Source: CAITNM01 sp037138055 (lineage in GTDB: Bacteria; Pseudomonadota; Alphaproteobacteria; Paracaedibacterales; CAITNM01). From it: a stretch of 64,000 nt of DNA. The notes below the pieces were generated by a model, which saw nothing but the letters and a program-made list of their open reading frames with translations, was not told where the DNA came from and did not search any database. The stretch is from assembly GCA_037138055.1 (NCBI GenBank), contig JBAXJB010000005.1:1-64000 (forward strand), in the 5' to 3' direction. The translations under genes were made by a program, and so were the position numbers. Shown here piece after piece: positions 26,960-35,616 of this stretch (positions are counted from its first letter, which is position 1; each line of letters opens with the position of its first letter).

Positions 26960-29376
26960 TGACCGCACCAAATACAATACCAAACGAAGAATACACCGCA
27001 GATTCTATTAAAGTTTTAAAGGGGTTAGACGCTGTTCGTAAGCGCCCAGGTATGTACATCGGTGACACTGATGATGGCACTGGGTTACATCATATGGTAT
27101 ATGAAGTTGTCGACAACGCCGTTGACGAAGCTTTAGCTGGCCATTGTGATCGCATTACTATCACTATTGAAGCCGACGGGTCAGTAAGCGTTACCGACAA
27201 TGGTCGTGGTATTCCTGTTGATATTCATGAAGAAATGGGCGTTTCTGCTGCAGAAGTTATTATGACGCAGCTTCATGCTGGTGGTAAATTTGACCAAAAT
27301 TCTTATAAGATTTCTGGAGGTCTACACGGTGTTGGTGTTTCTGTTGTTAACGCTTTATCTGAATTTTTAGACTTAACAATTTACCGAAACGACAAAAAGT
27401 ATTTTTTGCGTTTTAAGCATGGTGTTCCAGAAGGATCACTAGAGCTTATTGGTTCTGCAGAAGGTAAAAAAGGTACAAAAGTTCGTTTCCTTCCTTCTTT
27501 AGAAACTTTTTCAGCAATTATATTTGACAGACCTACTATTGAACATCGGTTACGTGAATTAGCATTTTTGAATTCGGGTGTACATATTACGCTACGCGAT
27601 GAACGCCCTGATCATTTTTACGAAACTGTCTTGTATTATGAAGGCGGACTCATTGAATTCGTTAAATATATTGATAAAGCCAAAAATACACTTCACGACA
27701 AACCTTTGTATTGCAGTCAAGTAGTTGACGCAATGACTATTGAAGTAGCTATGGAATGGACTGATAGCTACCATGAAAACACCCTTTGCTTTACAAATAA
27801 TATTCCACAACGCGATGGCGGAACCCATTTGGCTGGTTTTCGTGGCGCATTAACTAGAGTTGTTGGAAACTATATTGCTGCTACTCCCCAAGGTAAAAAA
27901 GACTCAAAACTGTCAATTACAGGTGATGACATTCGTGAAGGTTTAAGCGCTGTTTTATCAGTAAAAGTGCCGGACCCTAAATTTTCATCACAAACAAAAG
28001 ATAAGCTAATTTCATCAGAAGTTCGCCCAGTTGTTGAGTCAGTTGTTGGTCAAGCACTTGAGCAATGGTTTGAAGAGAATCCAACTCATGCAAAAAGTAT
28101 TGTAGGAAAAGTTGTAGAAGCTGCAGCTGCACGTGAAGCGGCACGCAAAGCTCGCGAGCTTACTCGTCGTAAGGGTGCGCTTGATATTGCATCTCTTCCT
28201 GGAAAGCTAGCAGACTGTCAAGAACGTGATCCATCAAAATGCGAACTATTCATCGTTGAGGGAGACTCAGCGGGTGGTACTGCAAAAGGTGGGCGTAATA
28301 GAAACTATCAAGCTATTCTACCAATTCGTGGAAAAATTCTAAATGTGGAAAGAGCCCGTTTTGATAAAATTATAGGCTATGACCAAATCGGCAATATTAT
28401 CACCGCCTTGGGCACCAGTATTGGTCAAGAAGATTTTAACCCCGAAAAACTTCGTTACCACAAAATTGTTATCATGACCGATGCAGACGTTGATGGTAGT
28501 CACATTCGCACTCTATTATTAACATTTTTCTACAGACAGATGCCTGAACTTTTAAAAAGAGGACATTTATACATTGCACAACCACCGCTTTACACAGTAA
28601 AACGTGGACAATCAGTTGTGTACTTAAAAGACCAACCTGCCCTTGATAATTATTTACTAGACGCAGCTTGTAAGGATTCATTCCTCGCATTACCTTCTGG
28701 TGAACAGATTATGGGAGCTGATTGGCGCCAACTAGCAAGTCTGATTTTAAAAACTGACAGTACATTTAAACCTTTAGCAAGACGAATTTCAAATCGCTTC
28801 CTATTGGAAAGCCTATTAGTATTCAACTATTTTGAAGAAACCTTACCTGATCAAGACACTGTTCTTGTTACGCATCTTAATGCTAATGATAATCCAAATG
28901 CAGTTTGGCGCGCAGAACGCGGCACTGAAAACACAGTTATTTTCGTACGTAGCTGGGGTGGTGTGGATGAAAAGTGGGTGTTAGATGAATCCTTGAGGGC
29001 AACACCGGAAGCAAAGGCTTTGTTAACTTTAAGTCTTCAATTAGCTGATGTATTGGGCAAATCATTGACCCTTCACATTACAGCGCGTGATGGTAAGCAA
29101 GAAAGCTTTTCAGATATCGGCATGCTCACTAAAACTCTAATGGAACAAGGCGCTAAGGGCGTTACGTATCGCCGAAATAAAGGTCTTGGTGAAATGGGTG
29201 ACGAAGAATTATGGCAAACAACGATGGATCCAGAATCACGCACATTACTGCAAGTTAGAATGCACCATGCAGAAGAAGCTGAGGAAATTTTCTCAACTCT
29301 TATGGGTGATGTGGTTGAGCCTCGTCGTGAATTTATTACGACAAATGCTTTGAAGGTCATTAACTTGGATATATAG
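26959..29376 (+). CDS. gyrB: DNA gyrase subunit B
   Basis: An 805-residue ATPase subunit of gyrase, introducing negative supercoils with GyrA. The GHKL ATPase region has EVVDNAVDEALAG, DNGRGIP and GGLHGVGVSVVNALS. The TOPRIM region has EGDSAGG at 434-440, PIRGKILNVE and DADVDGSHI. The C-terminus has KGLGEM. Full length for a Gram-negative-type GyrB. Confidence 0.98.
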   Translation: MTAPNTIPNEEYTADSIKVLKGLDAVRKRPGMYIGDTDDGTGLHHMVYEVVDNAVDEALAGHCDRITITIEADGSVSVTDNGRGIPVDIHEEMGVSAAEVIMTQLHAGGKFDQNSYKISGGLHGVGVSVVNALSEFLDLTIYRNDKKYFLRFKHGVPEGSLELIGSAEGKKGTKVRFLPSLETFSAIIFDRPTIEHRLRELAFLNSGVHITLRDERPDHFYETVLYYEGGLIEFVKYIDKAKNTLHDKPLYCSQVVDAMTIEVAMEWTDSYHENTLCFTNNIPQRDGGTHLAGFRGALTRVVGNYIAATPQGKKDSKLSITGDDIREGLSAVLSVKVPDPKFSSQTKDKLISSEVRPVVESVVGQALEQWFEENPTHAKSIVGKVVEAAAAREAARKARELTRRKGALDIASLPGKLADCQERDPSKCELFIVEGDSAGGTAKGGRNRNYQAILPIRGKILNVERARFDKIIGYDQIGNIITALGTSIGQEDFNPEKLRYHKIVIMTDADVDGSHIRTLLLTFFYRQMPELLKRGHLYIAQPPLYTVKRGQSVVYLKDQPALDNYLLDAACKDSFLALPSGEQIMGADWRQLASLILKTDSTFKPLARRISNRFLLESLLVFNYFEETLPDQDTVLVTHLNANDNPNAVWRAERGTENTVIFVRSWGGVDEKWVLDESLRATPEAKALLTLSLQLADVLGKSLTLHITARDGKQESFSDIGMLTKTLMEQGAKGVTYRRNKGLGEMGDEELWQTTMDPESRTLLQVRMHHAEEAEEIFSTLMGDVVEPRREFITTNALKVINLDI

Positions 29377-29387
29377 GTTCATGTGTC

Positions 29388-31367
29388 GTGGCTATTAAGA
29401 AGCAACAGAAACAAAAGAACAAATCAAAAAAACCAAAAAGATCACTATTAGGTCTTGTTGGTAGATTTTGTTTGTTAGCAAGCATTTGGGGGTCAATTCT
29501 ACTAGGATTGATCCTTTTATGGTTTGTGCAAGACCTACCTGATTTAAATCACTTACAAACAAATGTACGCACCCCAAGCATCACCATTCAAACTATTGAT
29601 GGTACGGTGATAAATACCTATGGGGATGTATTCGATGAAATGGTTCGCGTACAAGATTTGCCAAAACATGTTCCACAAGCACTTATGGCTGTGGAAGATA
29701 GACGCTTCTACTATCACTTTGGTGTTGATATTATAGGCCTTGCACGAGCAGCTTACGAAAACTATCGTGCGAACCGTGTGGTTCAAGGTGGATCTACTGT
29801 AACTCAACAGCTGGCAAAAAATTTATTATTTACAGAAGGCTCTTTTACTGTAAGTGACCGTTCATTTAAACGGAAGATTCTTGAAGTTTTCCTAGCAGTT
29901 TGGCTTGAATGGAAATTTTCAAAAGACGATATTTTGACAATGTATCTAAACCGTGTTTACCTCGGTGCTGGAACTTTTGGCATTGAAGCAGCAGCGCAGC
30001 GTTACTTTAATAAATCAGCACGCGACCTTACTGTGTTTGAAGCAGCGGTGATTGCCGGGTTGCTCAAAGCCCCTTCGCGCTTTTCTCCTTCATCTAACCC
30101 TGAAAAAGCAAAAGAGCGTGCTAAAACAGTTTTACAGCTTATGCAAGAAGCAGGGTTTATTAAAAATGCACAAACATACTTTAATGAAGGTATCCACGTG
30201 CTTGAAAATAACAAGCAAGAAAGTAGCTTCAAATATTTTTGCGATTGGGTCATAGAACTTATTCCTAATTTTGTTAATGGGATGGACCGTGATTTAATTG
30301 TGGTAACCACATTAGATCCTGCGATGCAACGCCATGCTGACCGTGTTTGTGTTGATCATATAAATGAGATGGGCACTAAACTTAAGACATCTCAACTTGC
30401 TTTGCTTGCTATGAATCCAGATGGAGCAGTACGTGCAATGATTGGCGGGGTCGATTACAAAAAAAGCCAATTCAATCGTGTCCAAGCTTCTCGCCAACCA
30501 GGATCCGCCTTCAAAATGTTTATTTTCTTAGCGGCAATGGAAGATGGCATGAGCCCTGAGGACAAAATTGATGATAGCCCTTATGTCAACGGCACATGGC
30601 GCCCTAGCAATTTCACTTGGAAGACTCGCGGAGAAGTGAGCATTGTTGAAGCATTCTCTCGTTCTGTTAACAGTGTACCAATTCGGCTAATGGAAAAAGT
30701 TACACCTCGAAAAGTTATTGAAGCAGCCCATCGTTTAGGTATTACTAGCCCTATGGAGGAGCATCTTTCCTTATCATTAGGAGCCATTGAAGCTACCTTA
30801 CTTGATTTGACCTCGGCATTTGCGACTTATGCAAATCAGGGACGTGCAGTTTGGCCTTATGGAATTCTAGAAATTCGTGATAAAGAAGGTAACATTCTTT
30901 ACAGGCGAGAAGAACAGCAAACTCAAATAATTATAAAGCCAGAACCGCTTGCTAAAATGCGTACTTTGCTAAGAGCGGTGGTTGACGGACGTAGTGGCTA
31001 TAGAGCCAACGTTTCGCCAACTGTAATGGGTAAAACTGGCACTAATGGCGACAAAAGTGGGAACATTGACGCTTGGTTTTTTAGTTTACGTGAGCCTCTG
31101 GAAAATGATATTGGATTTCAGAATTTAGTAGTTGGAGTTTGGACTGGGAACGACAAGAATAAACGTATGGCAAACGAATCTTCTGGTTCAAATTTACCTG
31201 CACTAGTAACCGCAGCTTTTTACCGAGGCCCTGAAGTTTACAATGGCCCCAATCAACCACCTAAGAAGACAGTTCAACCTAAAATCTCGGTAAAAACACC
31301 AACTAAAGATGAGAAACAGCCTCAGAAAAAAGATGCCGTTGAGGAATTGCTAGAAGATTTTGGGTAA
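29388..31367 (+). CDS. mrcA: Class A penicillin-binding protein (PBP1A-like)
   Basis: A 659-residue bifunctional peptidoglycan synthase. It has a basic N-terminus, then one transmembrane segment (about 25-47). The glycosyltransferase motifs are EDRRFYYHFGVD and GGSTVTQQLAKN. The transpeptidase motifs are SAFK (in RQPGSAFKMF), SVN and KTG (in MGKTGTNGD). The start is a GTG, because the ATG 7 bases earlier reaches a stop after five codons. The C-terminal tail is Lys/Pro-rich. It follows gyrB by 11 bases. Confidence 0.93.
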   Translation: MAIKKQQKQKNKSKKPKRSLLGLVGRFCLLASIWGSILLGLILLWFVQDLPDLNHLQTNVRTPSITIQTIDGTVINTYGDVFDEMVRVQDLPKHVPQALMAVEDRRFYYHFGVDIIGLARAAYENYRANRVVQGGSTVTQQLAKNLLFTEGSFTVSDRSFKRKILEVFLAVWLEWKFSKDDILTMYLNRVYLGAGTFGIEAAAQRYFNKSARDLTVFEAAVIAGLLKAPSRFSPSSNPEKAKERAKTVLQLMQEAGFIKNAQTYFNEGIHVLENNKQESSFKYFCDWVIELIPNFVNGMDRDLIVVTTLDPAMQRHADRVCVDHINEMGTKLKTSQLALLAMNPDGAVRAMIGGVDYKKSQFNRVQASRQPGSAFKMFIFLAAMEDGMSPEDKIDDSPYVNGTWRPSNFTWKTRGEVSIVEAFSRSVNSVPIRLMEKVTPRKVIEAAHRLGITSPMEEHLSLSLGAIEATLLDLTSAFATYANQGRAVWPYGILEIRDKEGNILYRREEQQTQIIIKPEPLAKMRTLLRAVVDGRSGYRANVSPTVMGKTGTNGDKSGNIDAWFFSLREPLENDIGFQNLVVGVWTGNDKNKRMANESSGSNLPALVTAAFYRGPEVYNGPNQPPKKTVQPKISVKTPTKDEKQPQKKDAVEELLEDFG

Positions 31368-31486
31368 AAACCAAGTGTTTTTTTACAACATGACCCTACA
31401 TATTATTTAGCAATAGAAAAAATAATAGGAAAATTTTAGAAAAAATTGTTAGTATAGGCAAACATTTGAACTTGGAGTCAGTCATT

Positions 31487-32080
31487 ATGAAATTAAAATC
31501 TTTGTTAATAAGCTTAACCTTATCTGTTGCAACACTGAGCGCAGCACATGCTGCTAGCGATAAAAAAACAGCGTCACCATCTTTAGCAGTAAATGCTACA
31601 CAAGCAAGTGATATAAATAAAATTGTCGATGGTCTAGTAAGTGCTAAAGTAAGCGGACCTGAAGAACTATTTAAAATAATAAGTGGCGAAACACAAACAA
31701 CAGACAGAGAATTGCCTTTGCAAGCCACTGTTAGGGAAGCTGCAGCGCAGAAAATGCGTATTATGTGTTACGAAGAAGGAAAAGATACAGTTGTTGCTTC
31801 AACTGATCCTACATTACTGGGTAAACCGGTGTCAGATTTCAGAACAAGTACTGATGAAGTTGTTCGCGACAAAGCCATTGCAGAAATAAAAAAGAACGGC
31901 AAAGAAAGAGCTACTTTTACCTATACAGACAAGCCAAAAGCTGATGGCCCTATTGTTGATGGAAAAGGCATTTCAGAAGGCAGAATTGTAGAAGCAGCAG
32001 GAAGAAATGCATTTACTAACTTTCATTCAGAAAAGAAATTTCTATGTACAGTTGGCGCAAAGATCGCTGTCGCTGGATAA
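31487..32080 (+). CDS. Secreted single-Cache-domain-like protein
   Basis: A 197-residue protein with a signal peptide (KLKSLLISLTLSVATLSAAHA, cleavage after the AHA near residue 22). The mature part contains a Cache_2-like stretch: KDTVVASTDPTLLGKPVSDF then GRIVEAAG and a final AKIAVAG strand. Such domains bind small ligands in the periplasm, but here no kinase or chemoreceptor portion is attached. It has its own ribosome site (TTGGAG) and sits convergent with trmJ. Function unknown; ligand-binding periplasmic protein is inference. Confidence 0.85.
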   Translation: MKLKSLLISLTLSVATLSAAHAASDKKTASPSLAVNATQASDINKIVDGLVSAKVSGPEELFKIISGETQTTDRELPLQATVREAAAQKMRIMCYEEGKDTVVASTDPTLLGKPVSDFRTSTDEVVRDKAIAEIKKNGKERATFTYTDKPKADGPIVDGKGISEGRIVEAAGRNAFTNFHSEKKFLCTVGAKIAVAG

Positions 32081-32779
32081 TCACTTTTTAATTGCTTGAA
32101 TTGCACCATACAAGGTGCGAATCTCTTGCTCTGTGGGCTGCATTCTTAAAAACGCAGCCCTAATATTTTGCCACATCTTTTCTTTTTTATGAGGCACCCT
32201 CCAGAAATTTACCAAATCAAGCTCTGTTTCCAAAGACTGAAAAAAATGGTGAAGCTCTTTTTGATTAACTGGTTTTGTATTCCCCATGTGCAGCCATGAT
32301 TCTTGCGCTGTGTGAGACTGGTACCATTCATATAAAATAACCACTACAGCCTGGGCAATGTTTAATGATGAAAAATCAGGGTCAACAGGAATAGTAATAA
32401 TGTGCGTTGCAACAGACAAATCTTCATTACTAAGACCTGTGCGTTCAGGTCCAAATAGTAATCCAACCTTTTTTCCATTCATTAATGGCACTGCTGTTTT
32501 TGGAGTATGATATTCTTTAATTAATTCACGCTCCGCGGCTGTGGTTGCAAAAACTATCTCTAAGTCCCCAACGGCATGTTCTAAGCTTTGGTAAATACTT
32601 GCTTCTTCTAACACACGTTCATTACCAACTGCCATAGCAATTGCTTTACTATCATCTGGGTCGCACTTAGGCTGAATCAAACGAAGTTGTGTTATGCCAA
32701 AGTTTCCCATAGCACGTGCAACTGCGCCCAAATTTTCAGCTAGCTGAACCTGGTGCAAAAGAATAATGGGCTTAATCAT
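32081..32779 (-). CDS. trmJ: tRNA/rRNA 2'-O-methyltransferase, TrmJ-like (SpoU family)
   Basis: A 232-residue SPOUT methyltransferase. It has the knot motifs VQLAENLGAVARAMGNFG near the N-terminus, LLFGPERTGLSNEDL and PVDPDFSSLNIAQAV. These match the TrmJ/group 1 RNA methyltransferases that modify position 32 of some tRNAs. The start overlaps the cysS stop by one base, so it is the last gene of a gapR-cysS-trmJ operon. Its stop abuts that of the convergent Cache gene with no spacing. Confidence 0.92.
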   Translation of the reverse strand: MIKPIILLHQVQLAENLGAVARAMGNFGITQLRLIQPKCDPDDSKAIAMAVGNERVLEEASIYQSLEHAVGDLEIVFATTAAERELIKEYHTPKTAVPLMNGKKVGLLFGPERTGLSNEDLSVATHIITIPVDPDFSSLNIAQAVVVILYEWYQSHTAQESWLHMGNTKPVNQKELHHFFQSLETELDLVNFWRVPHKKEKMWQNIRAAFLRMQPTEQEIRTLYGAIQAIKK

Positions 32780-34122
32780 TAAGCGCGACGCCAGATGGTT
32801 CCATTAGGGCCGTCTTCAAGGGTAATACCTTGATTAATGAGCAATGCACGAATTCTGTCTGCCTCTGCAAAGTTCTTTGCCTGCTTAGCTTCATGACGTG
32901 CAGTCACCAATTGATCTATGTCTTGATTATCAGATTGTCCTTGAAACCAAATTTGAGAATCTTGAGCAAGTAATCCTAAAAATTGCCCACTGGCTTTTAG
33001 TGTATTAGCAGCCGCAATTTGTTCGTCGCCAGTTGATTTAAACACTGCATTTGCAAGTTCGTGCAAATAACTTATCGCAAGCGGTGTGTTTAGGTCATCT
33101 TCCAGTGCTGCAATAATATCTGAAGAAAGTTCCCCTTCACCCTTTGCATATTCAATAGCTTTGTAAAACCTATCGAGAGTTGCTTTTGCGTTCTTTGGGC
33201 TTTCGTCAGTCCAATCAAGTGGCTGTCTGTAATGCGTACTTAAAAAAGCAAAGCGAATAACTTCGCCTGGATAATTTTTCAAAACATCACGCACGGTGAA
33301 AAAATTCCCAAGAGATTTCGACATTTTTTCGCCATTAACAAGCAAATGCCCGTTATGCATCCACACCATTGCCATGCGGTCAGTACCATGGGCGCAACAG
33401 CTTTGAGCAATTTCATTTTCATGATGAGGAAACACAAGGTCAATACCACCACCGTGGATATCAAATGTATTACCAAGAAAAGCTTTACTCATTGCAGAGC
33501 ATTCGATGTGCCAACCAGGCCTTCCACGACTCCATGGGCTTTCCCAACCGGGCAATTCTGGCGTTGATGGCTTCCACAGCACGAAATCACCCGCATTCTC
33601 TTTATACGGAGCAATTTCAACCCGTGCACCTGCTAGTAACTCATCTTGATTACGCCTTGAAAGGTGCCCGTAATCTTTATATTTTTGCACACGAAATAGC
33701 ACATGCCCTTCATTAGCATAAGCATATCCACCACTTATTAATGATTCGATGATTGAAATCATGTCATCAATATGGTCAGTAGCCCTAGGTTCATGAGTTG
33801 GAGGCAAAGTATTCAGCGCGCTCATATCTTCATGATATGCTTTTGCCGTACGCGTTGTTAATTCACGGATATCTTCGCCATTAGCATGCGCTGCCGCATT
33901 TATTTTATCGTCAACATCCGTAATATTTCGTACATACGTTACCTTTGCATATTGCTTTTGCAACACTCTAAGCAGCATGTCAAACACAACAACCGGCCTG
34001 GCATTGCCTAAGTGAGCAAAGTCATAGACAGTAGGTCCACATACATACATGCCAACATTGCCGGCATCAAGCGGTTTAAAAACTTCTTTTTGTTTGCTTA
34101 GAGTGTTAAACAGTTGCAACAT
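32779..34122 (-). CDS. cysS: Cysteinyl-tRNA synthetase
   Basis: A 447-residue class I synthetase. The zinc ligands Cys28, Cys208, His233 and Glu237 are present, as are HLGN (37-40, the HIGH variant of CysRS) and KMSKS (266-270). It charges tRNA-Cys. Its start overlaps the gapR stop (TAATG), and it is translationally coupled on both sides. Confidence 0.97.
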   Translation of the reverse strand: MLQLFNTLSKQKEVFKPLDAGNVGMYVCGPTVYDFAHLGNARPVVVFDMLLRVLQKQYAKVTYVRNITDVDDKINAAAHANGEDIRELTTRTAKAYHEDMSALNTLPPTHEPRATDHIDDMISIIESLISGGYAYANEGHVLFRVQKYKDYGHLSRRNQDELLAGARVEIAPYKENAGDFVLWKPSTPELPGWESPWSRGRPGWHIECSAMSKAFLGNTFDIHGGGIDLVFPHHENEIAQSCCAHGTDRMAMVWMHNGHLLVNGEKMSKSLGNFFTVRDVLKNYPGEVIRFAFLSTHYRQPLDWTDESPKNAKATLDRFYKAIEYAKGEGELSSDIIAALEDDLNTPLAISYLHELANAVFKSTGDEQIAAANTLKASGQFLGLLAQDSQIWFQGQSDNQDIDQLVTARHEAKQAKNFAEADRIRALLINQGITLEDGPNGTIWRRA

Positions 34123-34394
34123 TAGGCAGCTTCTGCTGTTTCTGCTTCAACTTGCATACCTAAAGCATGAGTGTACACGTCAAGAAGTTCTTGTTGTTCA
34201 ATCAGCTCTTCCTTTTTCATTTTGCGCATGCGAATAACCTGACGCATAATTTTTGTATCAAAGCCTTGAGCTTTAGCTTCTGATAGCACATCTTTAATGT
34301 GATTTTGAATTTCTGCTTTGTCTTCATCTAAACGCTCAACTTTTTCAATAAATTGGCGTAGTTCTGCAGCACTGACAGAGGAATTAATAGACAT
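34122..34394 (-). CDS. gapR: Nucleoid-associated protein GapR (DUF2312)
   Basis: A 90-residue, highly charged, helical protein beginning with a conserved AAELRQFIEKVERLDEDKA segment and followed by the DVLSEAKAQGFDTKIMRQVI stretch. This is the DUF2312/GapR family, nearly confined to Alphaproteobacteria, which binds overtwisted AT-rich DNA and is needed for normal replication and segregation in Caulobacter. It leads the minus-strand operon and is a good taxonomic marker. Confidence 0.93.
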   Translation of the reverse strand: MSINSSVSAAELRQFIEKVERLDEDKAEIQNHIKDVLSEAKAQGFDTKIMRQVIRMRKMKKEELIEQQELLDVYTHALGMQVEAETAEAA

Positions 34395-34430
34395 ATTTAT
34401 GTATCCTTATTAAATTTCTAATGTTAAGTA

Positions 34431-34459
34431 TTGAAACAATTGTGTTTTCAAAATATCTT
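34431..34459 (+). promoter_or_regulatory. Candidate promoter of the PhzF-like gene
   Basis: TTGAAA (34431-34436) and TATCTT (34454-34459) are separated by 17 bases, 39 bases before the ATG, in the divergent gap between gapR and this gene. Confidence 0.5.
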
Positions 34460-34497
34460 GAATACTTACAAACTGCAATCATCAATTGGAGAATCGT

Positions 34498-35301
34498 ATG
34501 CAAATTTGGCAGGTTAATGCTTTTACTAATGAGCCTTTTAAAGGAAATCCTGCAGGTGTAAGCATTGTTTCAGAATTTCCAAGCGATATTTTAGCTCAAA
34601 AAATTGCTGCTGAATTAAATTATTCAGAAACAACTTTTTTAAAAAAGCTTGCAGATAATCATTACCATATTCGCTGGTTTTCTCCAAAGGATGAATGTGG
34701 TCTATGTGGACACGCCACCCTTGCAGCAGCGCATTTACTATGGGAACAGGGGGTTGTTAAAAGTGATATGATCACTTTTGATTCAATGGGCGGCCCCTTA
34801 ACAGCACAGCGCAACGGTAGCTGGATTACCCTTAATTTCCCAAGTTTTATAATTGAACCTGCGCCAATGCCAGAATTATTAAACAAAGCATTAGGCTTCA
34901 TGCCCGTCACCTCTGTTTACAAAGATGATATAATGTATGTGGTCGTTTTGCCTTCTGTACAAGCTGTACGCGAATTAAAACCTAATTTTGCAAAAATTGC
35001 TCAATTACCGTGCCGTTCAGTAACTATTACTGCATTCAATGAAGGCGAGATCGATTCTAATATTGATTTTGTTTCTAGGTATTTCGCTCCTAAAGTTGGC
35101 ATTCCTGAGGACCCTGTTTGTGGTTCTGCCCATTGCCGTCTAACACCTTTGTGGGCAGAGAAGCTAGGGAAATCATCAATGAATGCTATGCAAATTTCAG
35201 AACGCACTGGATTCATCAAAGTAGCGCTTGAAAACAATAGAGTTACACTTACAGCACAAGCCATTACAGTCATGGAAGGTAAATTGCTAGCTGCCGCTTA
35301 A
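34498..35301 (+). CDS. PhzF-family isomerase-like protein
   Basis: A 267-residue protein of the PhzF/YddE family with two diaminopimelate-epimerase-like halves. It has NAFTNEPFKGNPAGV at the start, catalytic-type Glu44 in YSETTFL, the ECGLCGHATLA segment and DPVCGSAHC in the second half. Family members isomerise small acids, but most, including this one, have no known substrate. ATG 34498 is preferred over a TTG four codons earlier because TTGGAG is its ribosome site. Confidence 0.92.
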   Translation: MQIWQVNAFTNEPFKGNPAGVSIVSEFPSDILAQKIAAELNYSETTFLKKLADNHYHIRWFSPKDECGLCGHATLAAAHLLWEQGVVKSDMITFDSMGGPLTAQRNGSWITLNFPSFIIEPAPMPELLNKALGFMPVTSVYKDDIMYVVVLPSVQAVRELKPNFAKIAQLPCRSVTITAFNEGEIDSNIDFVSRYFAPKVGIPEDPVCGSAHCRLTPLWAEKLGKSSMNAMQISERTGFIKVALENNRVTLTAQAITVMEGKLLAAA

Positions 35302-35320
35302 AAGTTTTTACGCATTTTGC

Positions 35321-35349
35321 TTGCAAAACTCAGCTCGAATGGTTAGATA
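35321..35349 (+). promoter_or_regulatory. Candidate promoter of tRNA-Glu
   Basis: TTGCAA (35321-35326) and TAGATA (35344-35349) with a 17-base spacer place the transcription start a few bases before the tRNA. The -10 is weak. Confidence 0.35.
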
Positions 35350-35357
35350 TAGTCATG

Positions 35358-35433
35358 GTCCCCATCGTCTAGAGGCCTAGGACATCGCCCTCTCAAGGCG
35401 GCAACACGGGTTCGAATCCCGTTGGGGACGCCA
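35358..35433 (+). tRNA. tRNA-Glu (anticodon CTC)
   Basis: A 76-base cloverleaf with CCA encoded. The acceptor GTCCCCA pairs fully with TGGGGAC, the T arm is ACGGG-TTCGAAT-CCCGT, and the anticodon loop CTCTCAA gives CTC at 35392-35394. It reads GAG codons, so a second tRNA-Glu(TTC) is expected elsewhere. Confidence 0.96.
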
Positions 35434-35556
35434 ATTTAGATTTTCTATACATACTCCGATGCATATCATTAGGAAAAAGTTGTTGCTTTTTGCTTAAAAA
35501 TTGTGCATTATAAAAGATATGATTATGATGCACCAACATATTGCTCGATGGCGACA

Positions 35557-35590
35557 CGGATAATCCCTAGATTATTCCGCACAGTTTTTT
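35557..35590 (+). terminator. Hairpin with T-run before the substrate-binding genes
   Basis: CGGATAAT (35557-35564) pairs with ATTATTCCG (35571-35579, one bulged T) across a CCCTAG loop, followed after ACAG by six Ts. It lies 27 bases before the next gene, so it can be read as the terminator of the tRNA transcript or as a leader attenuator of the downstream genes. A 14-codon reading frame ends inside its left arm. Confidence 0.6.
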
Positions 35591-35616
35591 ATTAGCCATT
35601 CAATGTTGGAGCTCTT

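Noticed and set aside
31364..31386. Hairpin AAAAAC-CAAGT-GTTTTT with T-run after the penicillin-binding protein gene
   Set aside because: The stem is almost only A-T pairs, so its stability is doubtful; not listed as a terminator.
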